From: Ostreococcus lucimarinus CCE9901
Taxonomy: Eukaryota; Chlorophyta; Mamiellophyceae; Mamiellales; Bathycoccaceae
Direction: 5' to 3'
DNA length: 64,000 nt
Assembly (NCBI RefSeq): GCF_000092065.1
Contig: NC_009365.1
Span: 1 to 64,000 of the forward strand
Positions 18,756-27,780 of the stretch are shown piece by piece; within the stretch, counting starts at the first letter, position 1; each line of letters starts with the position of its first letter. The position numbers and the translations under genes are program-made. The notes beneath the pieces were generated by a model. It searched no databases. It saw only the letters and a list, made by a program, of their open reading frames with translations, and was not told the origin of the DNA.

Positions 18756-21701
18756 TCACGTCGGACTCCACGAACAATACGTGCCTTCGCAGACGTACTC
18801 TAACGCGCTATCGACGTAGTTCAAATGATATGGCAAGGATGCCACGGACCCGTCTTGTTGAAGCGGCGGCGCCTCACCCGTGAGGCTTCGTCGCTCAATT
18901 TCGTCAAAGTTGACGCGAGGGAAATTTTGGATGACTATGTAATCGCTGCTTTCATGCGTCGGCACGACTCTGGGTACTTGAATGCCGAACGCTATGGCAG
19001 TTTCTTCAGGACTCCACAAATTAATACCTCCGGATAAGTTGTCCATCTTCTCGGAACACTCCGACCGGAACGTTTGCGACGGGATGAATCGAGACCCGAA
19101 CGATAAAACGCCGTGACACTCCCCCGCCGGGACGCGGTGCAGCGCTTTCTCAGAATCGTCGGACATCACAGGGGGTGGATCCCAACAAATCCACTGATGC
19201 ACAGTATAATATTCACCGGCCTGCACCGGCTCTTCGTACGCGAGGTGAACCGCCATAAGGATCAGCAGGCGCTCGCCGCTCGGGCTCCACTGAATCACCT
19301 CGATGGTGTAACGCAAGACCTCATTCACCACAGATAACACGGGAACTTGGCGCGAACCGTTCCAGGAAGCATAGTTTCGCACGCTAACTTCATCGTATGA
19401 TTTGTTCCATCTGTTCGCACCGTTCAAGATGCTCGTGAAATCGATCACCTGCATCATCGGACCCAGAGTGGGAGGACCCATCCAGTCGCCCTCGGCGTCG
19501 AGATTAAAGTCTACACAGCGCACGAAGAGGCCGTCTACGGTCGACCAAACGACTTGGCGACCTCCCGCCCTTCCAGCATAAAGAAACCGAGCGACTATGT
19601 TGGGCTCCGCGTACGCTGGTGCGGGCGAGATTTCAGTTATCACGCACTCACTAATATTTTGAAACAGTTCGTCGTCGTCCCCGCTGATGAAGGGCTTTAT
19701 CTTTCGTTCCTTGATCGCTTTTTCCGACGGCACCGGAACCATGACGAGGAAGGCGTAGTACGCAGTATCATGATCATCATCATAACGCTCCGGGATAGAC
19801 GACGGTAAAAGCCAAAACCCACGCCCATTAACGTCGCCTCGCTTGGAAGGAACCCATTCGATGCGCTTTGCCGTTTCGTCAGTGTACAGTCGCGCGAGCG
19901 GTTGTTTGGCGTGTTCCTTCACCAAGATATCCGTCAACTTACGAAAGTTGGGGATGTTTGACCACCACGTGCCCGCCTTGAGACAACTCCAATCACTGCG
20001 ATCAATACTATTTGCAGAGTCTTTTATACGTTTAAGCGCGCCATGCTCCGAATCTTCATCGCGTTTTGCCGAAGTCGAGGGTTTTTCGTTGCCCCGCGCG
20101 CCCAAAGTAGCAGACTTTACGCCGGCGAGAATGTTACGACTGAGCTGTTGCCACCAAGTCATCTTGGGCGTTGACACCACTTCTTGACAATCGCGTGTCG
20201 CTCGCTCGTGAATGTCGTCCTGAAAGGCGGATTCGAGCGGCTCAGACGCTGTGTCGCACGCTGGGTGCGCCGCGTTTGAGTTTGCCGATGTGAGAGAATG
20301 ATTGAGAGATCTCGGAACATCGACCGCATCCGGGGGCATTTCGTATTCGCGCTCAAAACCATCTGATGCGTACAGACTGTCGTCGTCTGACGAAACCTCG
20401 TCAAACGCTCGAGTTCCCGGCCAACGATCAGACAGCGGGATCGCGCCCCCGCGTATTCCTTGTTTCCTCAGCAACATGATTTCTCGTTGATCGCCGAACA
20501 TCAGCAAGGAATTGTTATCGATGGGAGAGATGGCGAATCGGATGCTATCCGTACCGCTCGCAACCCTCGTGACGTGCTCTGACGGTGGCGGCACGGGCGA
20601 AGTGCCACTCTTGCCGTTACTGGGACCGTACAAGGACGTAATGCTGATTGCACAATCGAGCGTATATAGCGACGACTCCATGCGGTCTTTGTGCAAGATA
20701 TTCAACATCGTCCCACAAGGCGCAAATGCCATGTGTGCGCACTGTAACCCATGCGGTAACGCTATGATATTATTCATGGGCGGAGCTTCGTATGGATGTC
20801 GCCCGTGTCGCGGCGTCGACACCTCTGCATTTGTGTTTGTAAGCGCGTCGCCCCGGGCAAACTTCAGTTGCCCTGTGAGTACTGCCTTCGGCGCAGACAG
20901 TATAATCTTGCTATGACACGTTTTGGACTCCGCGCCGTTCACGAGGAAAGCACACGCCAGTAATTCCGACCTCGGCGACCACAGGAGCGTATGCGGAACA
21001 AACGAGTTCATCCCGCTGTCGTATACGTTGTAAATGAGTCCCCCCTTCGGTCGTGGATCGCACGTGAACAATTGTTCTTGATTTATCACGGCCAGTCTAC
21101 CGAGGTGACCAATCTTCGACCGCAATTCGCTCGAGCTCGGTCCGGAAGCGTCCGCGCTCAACGCGCGCGTGGCGTCGCCCCGCGCCGCCATCTCGGCGTA
21201 CGCCTTCGTGTTCATCATCGCGCACCCTTTCAGCGTGTGAAGACGCCACATGAACAACTCCTTGTAGCTGAACGCACGAAACTTCCCACTGCCGTTTTGC
21301 ATCAAATCCTCTCGCATCAGCGCGCGCGGTTCGAGTTTAATCAACAACTCGAGCCACAGTTCGTCGTTTTCCCTCCCCGTCGCTTCAAAATCCTTACACG
21401 CGCACGTCGCCATCGCCAGCGAGTAACCATCAAGTTCTTTCATTATCTTCACCACCAGCTCCGTCGGCAGCGTCGCAAATCCTCCGAACGTCGTCCGCGC
21501 GTCCCGCCTTCCCGCGTCGTCGCGTTTGCGTCGCGCGCGCTTCTTCCCTCTCGACTGCGTCTCCGCGTCGTCGCCCTCGCGCTCCGCACCGCGCGTTCGC
21601 GCGTCGCGCGCGAGCGTCATTGTTCTCGCGCGCGCCGCCTCCTCCTCCTCGTCGTCGCCGTCGCCGTCGCGCGCTTCGTCGCGCGCGTCGACGTCGTTCA
21701 T
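18756..21701 (-). CDS. Large F-box protein with propeller-like C-terminal region
   Basis: A 981-residue protein from the ATG at 21699-21701; the frame stays open to 21965 but only with a GTG start. Residues 1 to about 70 are acidic and basic low complexity. An F-box-like motif follows (FATLPTELVVKIMKELDGYS then CACKDF...LWLELL, about 70-115), suggesting a substrate adaptor of an SCF ubiquitin ligase. The remaining 850 residues have repeated blocks of the type HxLLWSPRSELLACAF, AHMAFAPCGTMLNIL, IQWSPSGERLLILM and TYCSWSPT, consistent with beta-propeller blades, interrupted by a disordered stretch (about 440-570). I do not recognise a specific orthologue or substrate. It sits between RABGGTB and exportin-T on the same strand. 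Confidence 0.7.
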   Translation of the reverse strand: MNDVDARDEARDGDGDDEEEEAARARTMTLARDARTRGAEREGDDAETQSRGKKRARRKRDDAGRRDARTTFGGFATLPTELVVKIMKELDGYSLAMATCACKDFEATGRENDELWLELLIKLEPRALMREDLMQNGSGKFRAFSYKELFMWRLHTLKGCAMMNTKAYAEMAARGDATRALSADASGPSSSELRSKIGHLGRLAVINQEQLFTCDPRPKGGLIYNVYDSGMNSFVPHTLLWSPRSELLACAFLVNGAESKTCHSKIILSAPKAVLTGQLKFARGDALTNTNAEVSTPRHGRHPYEAPPMNNIIALPHGLQCAHMAFAPCGTMLNILHKDRMESSLYTLDCAISITSLYGPSNGKSGTSPVPPPSEHVTRVASGTDSIRFAISPIDNNSLLMFGDQREIMLLRKQGIRGGAIPLSDRWPGTRAFDEVSSDDDSLYASDGFEREYEMPPDAVDVPRSLNHSLTSANSNAAHPACDTASEPLESAFQDDIHERATRDCQEVVSTPKMTWWQQLSRNILAGVKSATLGARGNEKPSTSAKRDEDSEHGALKRIKDSANSIDRSDWSCLKAGTWWSNIPNFRKLTDILVKEHAKQPLARLYTDETAKRIEWVPSKRGDVNGRGFWLLPSSIPERYDDDHDTAYYAFLVMVPVPSEKAIKERKIKPFISGDDDELFQNISECVITEISPAPAYAEPNIVARFLYAGRAGGRQVVWSTVDGLFVRCVDFNLDAEGDWMGPPTLGPMMQVIDFTSILNGANRWNKSYDEVSVRNYASWNGSRQVPVLSVVNEVLRYTIEVIQWSPSGERLLILMAVHLAYEEPVQAGEYYTVHQWICWDPPPVMSDDSEKALHRVPAGECHGVLSFGSRFIPSQTFRSECSEKMDNLSGGINLWSPEETAIAFGIQVPRVVPTHESSDYIVIQNFPRVNFDEIERRSLTGEAPPLQQDGSVASLPYHLNYVDSALEYVCEGTYCSWSPT

Positions 21702-21961
21702 CTTCCCGCGCCGTCGCGTCGTCGTCGTCGCGCGCGCGTCGCGCGTCGCTCGCGGGCGCGACGGCGATGAAATCGTCGACGCCGTCTTCGTCGCGCGCGC
21801 GTCGGCGCGTCGGCGCGTCGGCGCGTCGGCGCGCGTCGCGTTCTTCGGATGAAAGGGCCGGAGACGGCGCCGGAGCGGTGCCGCGGTCGGTCGGTCGGTC
21901 GGACCGCGAACGCCGGCGCGCGACGACCGCTTTACGTTTCGCTTCGTTTGGTTGCGTCGAA

Positions 21962-24900
21962 TCACACGCCTCGCTTGGCGAGTCTAGGGGTCAGGTCTAA
22001 GGTGCGACCGCGGTCGGGCGCGGCGCCGATCTCGCGACGGACGGCGTCGACGAGCGCGCGCGCGGGTTTGGTCGAACGCAAATGCGGCTTGCCGGCGGCG
22101 GCGGCGGCGGCGAGGACGCGGATGTACTCGTTGACGATGGCGTCGATGCGATCGGGAGAATGACTGGGTAAGATGGAGTGACGGAAGATGTGCGTCAGAG
22201 CGGTGGTCAAGGCGTCGGATTGCCGGGCGTGGACGACGGCGAGGATGGCGAAGGATTCGTTGAGCGCGCCGACGGAGACGGCGTCGGAGAGGTCTAAATC
22301 ACCGCGTATAGGCGGTAAGATGCAGCACTCCACGCACACGCGTTCGACAACGAATCGCGTAAAGCCTGGTACGCGTTCATCTCTCGGTCCTTTGGCAGGC
22401 GCTGACGACGTCGGCGCACCTTCGAGCGAAGGTGGTTCGTCGGGCGATGTGTCCAACGTCCATTCTTCAACGAAGCTCTTGAGCGCGGTCAGGGCGACTT
22501 TGCGCGCGCTCACCATGCCGTGCGACTGCGCAGCTTGGACAAGATGCGACAACAGCTGCTCTCTGAGCGGCGCGGTACGCTTGGTGTTGGGATATCCCGT
22601 GAATGTGGGCGCAATGAGCGCGTTGGCGCCGAGGGCCGCCGTCGTAGTAAGCCACATACGTTCGAGCTCGTCGGCTTCGCGCACAACTTCCGTGTTCGTG
22701 GCAATACTCCCCCCCACGGACTCAACCGATGCCTGTGCGTACGCGCTGGAGATCGTGTTGAAGATTTGAGCGGCAAGACCTGGTAATACTTCAACAACAA
22801 ATGGCGCGAGCTCGGCGGCGTACGTCGACGCGAGTTGATTGAAAAGCACCAACGTCTCGCGAAGCTCCACGGCGTCGGCATCGCGACGGAGCTTATGGAC
22901 CGTCGGAGCCAAGTACGGTGTCACAGTCGGTCCGAGCAAATCAATCATTCTGTGCAAGAAACCAGTGGCACGATTGCGCACGCTCGCGTCTCGCGGCCAC
23001 ACGTCGAGACATCGAAGCGACATCTCCAAACACGATCTAAACACTTCTCCAGTGCGAGGTCTACTCGTCAAACATGTTCGCTGCGAAAATCCTTTGGATA
23101 TATTCCCGAACGCCACGATGGCGCGCGTTGCCAATGCGATGCGAATTGGCGCGTCCTCGCCCGACTGTCCTCCCGCCGCGACTTCCTCGATTTGACGACA
23201 AAGCCCAGCGGCGATTTGCGATAAATACCTATACTGTTCCTCTTCTTTCACCTCATCCGCGCCTAGCATCGTGCCGAAGGCTTCGAACAGGTACAACCGA
23301 TCGTCGTTTCCGCTCTCAGCCATCGCTCGAGACTGAATACCAGCCGCGCTCACAGATACAAACGCAGCGTTCTGCGTCGCCGGTTCCGGCAACGATCTCG
23401 CGAATTCCGTGAGATAGGCCGGGAGTACGCACATGATGTTTTCCACCTTATCCGAAAGCTTGCAGCGAAGCGGTCGGGACAGACGCGAAATCAAGTAACA
23501 TGCACGCGACCGCACGGCGAGATCGACGTGACCTATACCTCGCTCGTCTAAGAACGCAGTCAAGGCGGCGACTAGAGCGGCGTCATCGCGCTCCAAAACG
23601 GCGTGATATCTGACGCAAATCTCCAAAAACGTCGGCGCTACGAGGCGATGGTACGCCGCGCGACCAACACTCGTGCCCCATTCGCGTATAAGCGATACCA
23701 CTAGCGCTCCGAGGGGGGTGTCTGTGACCTCACCGGTGCCGTTCGTCGCCTTGGCTCGATCCGCGATGGACATGGGTTTCACCGCGGCGTCGTCGGCGCC
23801 TTCTCCCAGGGTGAACAGCGCCGAAATCGCGACCTCGACGTTTTGCCAGCAAAGCTGGTTTCCTTCGCCACTACCCACGACGGCGCTCATCAAGACTTGA
23901 CGAACGACTTCGCGCGCCAAGTGTGGTGCGAGCCGCGCTATGTTCTTCAGCTGCACGTTTAGTTCAGCGCGAAGACTGAAGACGTCCGCTTCAAATTCTT
24001 GCGTGAGGGCGTTGGAGCCGTCGTTCCAATCCAAGCCGTCTATGTGTTCTGTAGGGAACGCCCCACGCGCTATGAGCGCCTGACACGCCGACGTAAGCGC
24101 CGGCTGCGCCGCATTCAACAACGCCGGCTGTGATTTCATGTACCCAATGTACGCCGTGAGGAATGGTAGCGCCACGAGCACGGCGCGCTCGTGCTTAAAA
24201 CTGATGCTCGACAAAACCAACGGAGTCACCTGATGCAAGGACGAACTGACCTCAGCGGACAGTTCAACACCGAGAGCCGTTATATTCTCGACTTTGTTGG
24301 CGTTCAAAAGCTCCGCGGCGACCGCGGCGGCGAGATTGGTCACCTGAGTTACGAATTCTTCGTCGAAATCATCCTGGGTAGCCGCGCAAATCACCTGCAA
24401 CCGAGCGCACACTTCTACGATCTTCGTGCTGATGATCAGGCGCACTTTTGCACTCGTTTCCATGCCTTTCGTTATGACGGCGTGCAAATACCCTACCGCC
24501 GCGGCGCGCAAACTTTCATCCGCCGCGCCGCTCAAATCGTCGAGCATCAAACACTCCTTGGCGCCCTTCACGTACTCTTCGCTCGCGACAAGACCGACGT
24601 CCACCCACTCGACGTATCGCCGCGCGACAGACCATACCCGCGTCGCCACGCGTGGATCGACGCGCGCATAATGTTCCAAACACTGCCTCCAAGCATCGAA
24701 AACTAAGCGCAAGCTCCCATCCGCTCGCATCGCTTCCTTGATGCGCATCGAACGCGCGAAGTCCTCCTTCCCTGCTCTTCCCGCGTCCACGGTCGCGATC
24801 AGCTCCTCGTCGATCGCCTCGAGCACACGCGTGAACATATCCACGCCTTGCGTCCCTCGGCTCAATAGATTCGCCAAATCCGCGAAGAACGAGGGCCATC

Positions 24901-25360
24901 GTTCTGGGTACTCCAGCGCCACGGCGTACGCGCACGCCTGCGCGAGCTTATTTTTCACGAACGCCGGCGTCGACGTCGACGAGGCCGCCGTCGCCGCCGA
25001 ACTCCGTCGATCATCTCCACCGTCTCCTCCCGTCGCGCTCTCGCCCGTCGCTTCGCTCACGCACGCCCCGAGCGCTCGTCGCAGCGTCTCGGCGTCTTCG
25101 TCCGACATCGTCGTCCCGCCTCCTCTCGCCTCCTTCGCCAGCGCCTCCGTCAGCGTCTGCAGGCACCAAAACTTCGTCTCGCTCGACGTCGTGCGCGAGT
25201 ACGCGCGCAGGCACACCGCCCACGCCCGCGCGTCGCGTTTCAGCGCGTCCAGCGCGCGCGACGCGTCCGCCGCCTTCGCCGTCGCGCGCGCGTCGTTCGT
25301 CCGCGCGAACGCGTCGCGCACGACCGCATCGAGCGCATCGACGTCGTCCAGCGTCGTCAT
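21962..25360 (-). CDS. XPOT: Exportin-T (tRNA nuclear exporter, PAUSED/LOS1/Xpot)
   Basis: A 1132-residue HEAT-repeat karyopherin from the ATG at 25358-25360. Upstream in-frame codons include another ATG at 25471 and a GTG at 25528; the chosen start (MTTLDDVDALDAVVRDAF) places the first helix as in known exportin-T. The signature SSETKFWCLQTLTEAL lies near residue 60, followed by the Xpo1-like block (LAQACAYAVALEYPERWPSFF). Later HEAT repeats run to the C-terminal segment NTKRTAPLREQLLSHLVQAAQ. It exports mature tRNAs with Ran-GTP. Two neighbouring genes also act on tRNA or RNA ends (a pseudouridine synthase and tRNase Z), likely by chance. The end is 260 bp from the F-box ATG. Confidence 0.9.
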   Translation of the reverse strand: MTTLDDVDALDAVVRDAFARTNDARATAKAADASRALDALKRDARAWAVCLRAYSRTTSSETKFWCLQTLTEALAKEARGGGTTMSDEDAETLRRALGACVSEATGESATGGDGGDDRRSSAATAASSTSTPAFVKNKLAQACAYAVALEYPERWPSFFADLANLLSRGTQGVDMFTRVLEAIDEELIATVDAGRAGKEDFARSMRIKEAMRADGSLRLVFDAWRQCLEHYARVDPRVATRVWSVARRYVEWVDVGLVASEEYVKGAKECLMLDDLSGAADESLRAAAVGYLHAVITKGMETSAKVRLIISTKIVEVCARLQVICAATQDDFDEEFVTQVTNLAAAVAAELLNANKVENITALGVELSAEVSSSLHQVTPLVLSSISFKHERAVLVALPFLTAYIGYMKSQPALLNAAQPALTSACQALIARGAFPTEHIDGLDWNDGSNALTQEFEADVFSLRAELNVQLKNIARLAPHLAREVVRQVLMSAVVGSGEGNQLCWQNVEVAISALFTLGEGADDAAVKPMSIADRAKATNGTGEVTDTPLGALVVSLIREWGTSVGRAAYHRLVAPTFLEICVRYHAVLERDDAALVAALTAFLDERGIGHVDLAVRSRACYLISRLSRPLRCKLSDKVENIMCVLPAYLTEFARSLPEPATQNAAFVSVSAAGIQSRAMAESGNDDRLYLFEAFGTMLGADEVKEEEQYRYLSQIAAGLCRQIEEVAAGGQSGEDAPIRIALATRAIVAFGNISKGFSQRTCLTSRPRTGEVFRSCLEMSLRCLDVWPRDASVRNRATGFLHRMIDLLGPTVTPYLAPTVHKLRRDADAVELRETLVLFNQLASTYAAELAPFVVEVLPGLAAQIFNTISSAYAQASVESVGGSIATNTEVVREADELERMWLTTTAALGANALIAPTFTGYPNTKRTAPLREQLLSHLVQAAQSHGMVSARKVALTALKSFVEEWTLDTSPDEPPSLEGAPTSSAPAKGPRDERVPGFTRFVVERVCVECCILPPIRGDLDLSDAVSVGALNESFAILAVVHARQSDALTTALTHIFRHSILPSHSPDRIDAIVNEYIRVLAAAAAAGKPHLRSTKPARALVDAVRREIGAAPDRGRTLDLTPRLAKRGV

Positions 25361-25941
25361 CCGCTCGATCGCGCGCGTCGCGCGCGGCGCGCGCCGTCGT
25401 CCCGTCGCGCGTCGTAACCGACGCGCGTCGCGGCGGGGCACTGCTCCACACACGGACCGTCGATCGACCATCAGACGCACGTCACACACGGATACCACCC
25501 AAAACGACACCGCACTGTTCGCCCACACGAGTCGATCGCGCGGGTTCGGACGCGCGGATAACGCGACGCCGCGGCGACGGCGCTTCGCGACGCGAGGCGC
25601 GCGCGCGGTGCGTGCGCGCGCGACGCGACGCGCGCGACGACGCGATCGACTCGACGCGCGCGCGACTCGATATCACGCGATCGACGCGAAAATCGCGACG
25701 ATCGCGACGATCGCGCGCGAACGCGCGACGGATTCGACGCAAGATGAACGCCGCGCGGCCGGATGCGTCGTACCCCCGACGACGACGAACGGGGCGACGG
25801 CGCGACGGCCGATGGCGCGACGGCCGATGGCGGCGACGACGCGACGATCGATGCGAGACTGACCGATGACGACGGCGACGCGACGAACCGCAGGAAAACC
25901 ACCGACGCGAACCTCGGGAAGCGGCGTAGATCTCGCGCGAA
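25361..25941. promoter_or_regulatory. Divergent intergenic region upstream of exportin-T and PRA1
   Basis: About 580 bp without a recognisable protein. It contains runs of CGCGACGAT-type repeats near 25687-25715 and a 15-bp tandem duplication (GCGCGACGGCCGATG) near 25799-25828. Long Arg-rich frames on both strands are expected by chance in this composition. The exportin-T frame could begin at 25471, which would shorten the region. Confidence 0.4.
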
Positions 25942-26526
25942 ATGTCCGTCGACGCGGCGAGCGCGAGCGCGGGCGCGGGCGTCTTCGGCGCCGTCGGTCG
26001 GGTGAAGGAGTCGGCGCAACACGTCTGGGCGCAACAGAAACCGATGAGTGAAATATTGGATGCGTCGGCGTACGCGCGTCCGGTGAGTTTCGGCGACGCG
26101 ACGTCGAGGATGCAGAAAAACTTAAACTACTTCAGAATCAACTACTTGGTCTTCGCGAGCGCCGTGCTCTCGCTCTTTGTGTTGTTTCATCCGAGCTCGT
26201 TGGCGATTTTTGGCTCCGTCGCCGCGGCGTGGGTGTACGTGTTTTCCGTTCGCAGCGAACCGCTTAAGATTGGAGATAGAGAGTTGAGTCATCGCGAGAC
26301 GTTGATGGGAATGTCCGCGCTGAGCGCGTTCGTAATCTTCATGCTCACGAGCGCGGGCACGGTTTTGTTTAGCGGCCTCGGCGTGGCGTTGCTCGGCGTC
26401 GGCGCGCACGCCGCGGCGCGCGTTCCGGACGATTTGTTCGTCGAGGACGCGAACGACAATAAAGGATTCTTCTCGTTCTTAGAGCCTCCTTCGCGTAACG
26501 GTCAGGTTTCGTCGGGCACCGTGTAA
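25942..26526 (+). CDS. PRA1-family prenylated Rab acceptor
   Basis: A 194-residue membrane protein with the PRA1 core. The N-terminal cytosolic part ends in RPVSFGDATSRMQKNLNYFRINYLVF, a family hallmark. Two hydrophobic hairpins follow (about 76-105 and 125-160), separated by RSEPLKIGDRELSHRET. A charged C-terminal tail contains DDLFVEDAND, as in plant PRA1 proteins. PRA1 proteins of the ER and Golgi help move prenylated Rabs into membranes. The ATG at 25942 gives a normal length. It is followed, after 179 bp, by the plastid-type CBSX gene on the same strand. Confidence 0.93.
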   Translation: MSVDAASASAGAGVFGAVGRVKESAQHVWAQQKPMSEILDASAYARPVSFGDATSRMQKNLNYFRINYLVFASAVLSLFVLFHPSSLAIFGSVAAAWVYVFSVRSEPLKIGDRELSHRETLMGMSALSAFVIFMLTSAGTVLFSGLGVALLGVGAHAAARVPDDLFVEDANDNKGFFSFLEPPSRNGQVSSGTV

Positions 26527-26705
26527 TTACATAAACTCTCAACGCCCCGCCTCGAGCCCGCGGTCGTCCACGCGCGAATCGACGCGCGGCGGATCGATCC
26601 CTCGTTCGGTCGGTCGGTCGCGTCATTGACCGTCGCGCCGCGCGCGAGTCGCTCGCGAGTCGGAACCGTCGACGATCGCCGCGCGCCGACGCGTTCGTCG
26701 CCGTC

Positions 26706-27611
26706 ATGCACGCCCTCGCGCCGCGCGCCGACGCGAGGCCGTCGTCGTCGGGACGTCGCCATCGTCGACACCGCGCGCGAAATCAAAATCAGCGGACCGC
26801 GACGACGTGCGCGTCGACGACGAGCGCGCGAGTGACGCGCGCGGTGAAAGCGCGATCGCGCGCGTCGATCGCGCGAACGTGCGAAACGCGCGCGGTCGGA
26901 TCGCCGAACGACGAGGCGCTGACGTGGGACGAGATTGAAAACATCGTCAATCGCGACGTGGTGCGAAGCGTCATGACGTCGCGAGTGCTGACGGTGCGAC
27001 CGGATGAGAGCGTGTTTGAGGCGATGAAATTGTTAGTCGATAATCGAATCAGCGCCGTGCCGGTGGTGAACGCGAGTGGTGAGGTTTTGGGCGTGGTGAG
27101 CGAGTACGACCTCATGGCGCGCGTGGGGAAGAAGGAGACGACGAAGAGCGTGGCGGATGACGGGATGTTTCCGCGCGTTGGACGATGCGATGAGTTTAAT
27201 GGGAACGTGAAAGAAATGTGGAGTCAGTTTCACAACTTGCAAGAGCGCATGTATAAAGCCAGCGGGTCGAAGGTATCGACGGCGATGCACGAGGCGACGA
27301 CGTGCACGCCGGACATGCCCCTCGTGGAGGCGACGGAATTGATGCTCAACGGTAATCTCGCGCGCATGCCCGTCGTGGACGATCGCGGCGCGTTAGTCGG
27401 GATTTTATCTCGCGGCGACATCATGCGCAGGACTTTTCAAGCGTTTCTGTTGGCGCAACAAACGTCGGACAAGGAGTCGTTCGCCAAGGAGGTGATGCGT
27501 CTCGATGCGAGCGACCCGAAAATCGTCTCCGAGATCAACGACTCCCCGGGCGTCGTGGAATTCTGCGAGGCGCAGCCGGACGATGATGAGTGTCGCATCT
27601 ACGAAGATTAA
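26706..27611 (+). CDS. CBS-pair protein, plastid CBSX1/2-like
   Basis: A 301-residue protein with an Arg/Ala/Ser/Thr-rich N-terminus (about 1-70) that looks like a plastid transit peptide. The first CBS motif (about 85-140) contains VRSVMTSRVLTVRPDESVFEAMKLLVDNRISAVPVVN in pieces and ends in VLGVVSEYDLMA. A linker with MFPRVGRCDEFNGNVKEMWSQFHNLQ follows, corresponding to the plant CBSX1/2 spacer (FPEVDSTWKTFNE-like). The second CBS motif (about 190-250) ends in LVGILSRGDIMR. Arabidopsis CBSX1/2 bind AMP and activate plastid thioredoxins. The window also holds a CBSX3-like protein and a thioredoxin-like protein. Head-to-tail with the PUF6 gene, 169 bp apart. Confidence 0.9.
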   Translation: MHALAPRADARPSSSGRRHRRHRARNQNQRTATTCASTTSARVTRAVKARSRASIARTCETRAVGSPNDEALTWDEIENIVNRDVVRSVMTSRVLTVRPDESVFEAMKLLVDNRISAVPVVNASGEVLGVVSEYDLMARVGKKETTKSVADDGMFPRVGRCDEFNGNVKEMWSQFHNLQERMYKASGSKVSTAMHEATTCTPDMPLVEATELMLNGNLARMPVVDDRGALVGILSRGDIMRRTFQAFLLAQQTSDKESFAKEVMRLDASDPKIVSEINDSPGVVEFCEAQPDDDECRIYED

Positions 27612-27780
27612 GTCGTACTTTTGTAAATCACCGTTATCCACGCGATTCTTCCGGCTTTGGCTTTGGCTTTTGCTGCCTGGCTTTGGCTGCGGCGCGCCGC
27701 GGCGCCGTCGACCGCACAACTCGACGATCGGCGACGCTCGGCGATCGCGATCTCGACGCGAGCGTCCGACGCGAAGCGAC

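Noticed and set aside
27505-27780. N-terminal extension of the PUF6 gene from ATG 27505
   Set aside because: Overlaps the end of the CBSX gene and looks non-coding; the ATG at 27781 begins the Lys-rich nucleolar-type N-terminus.
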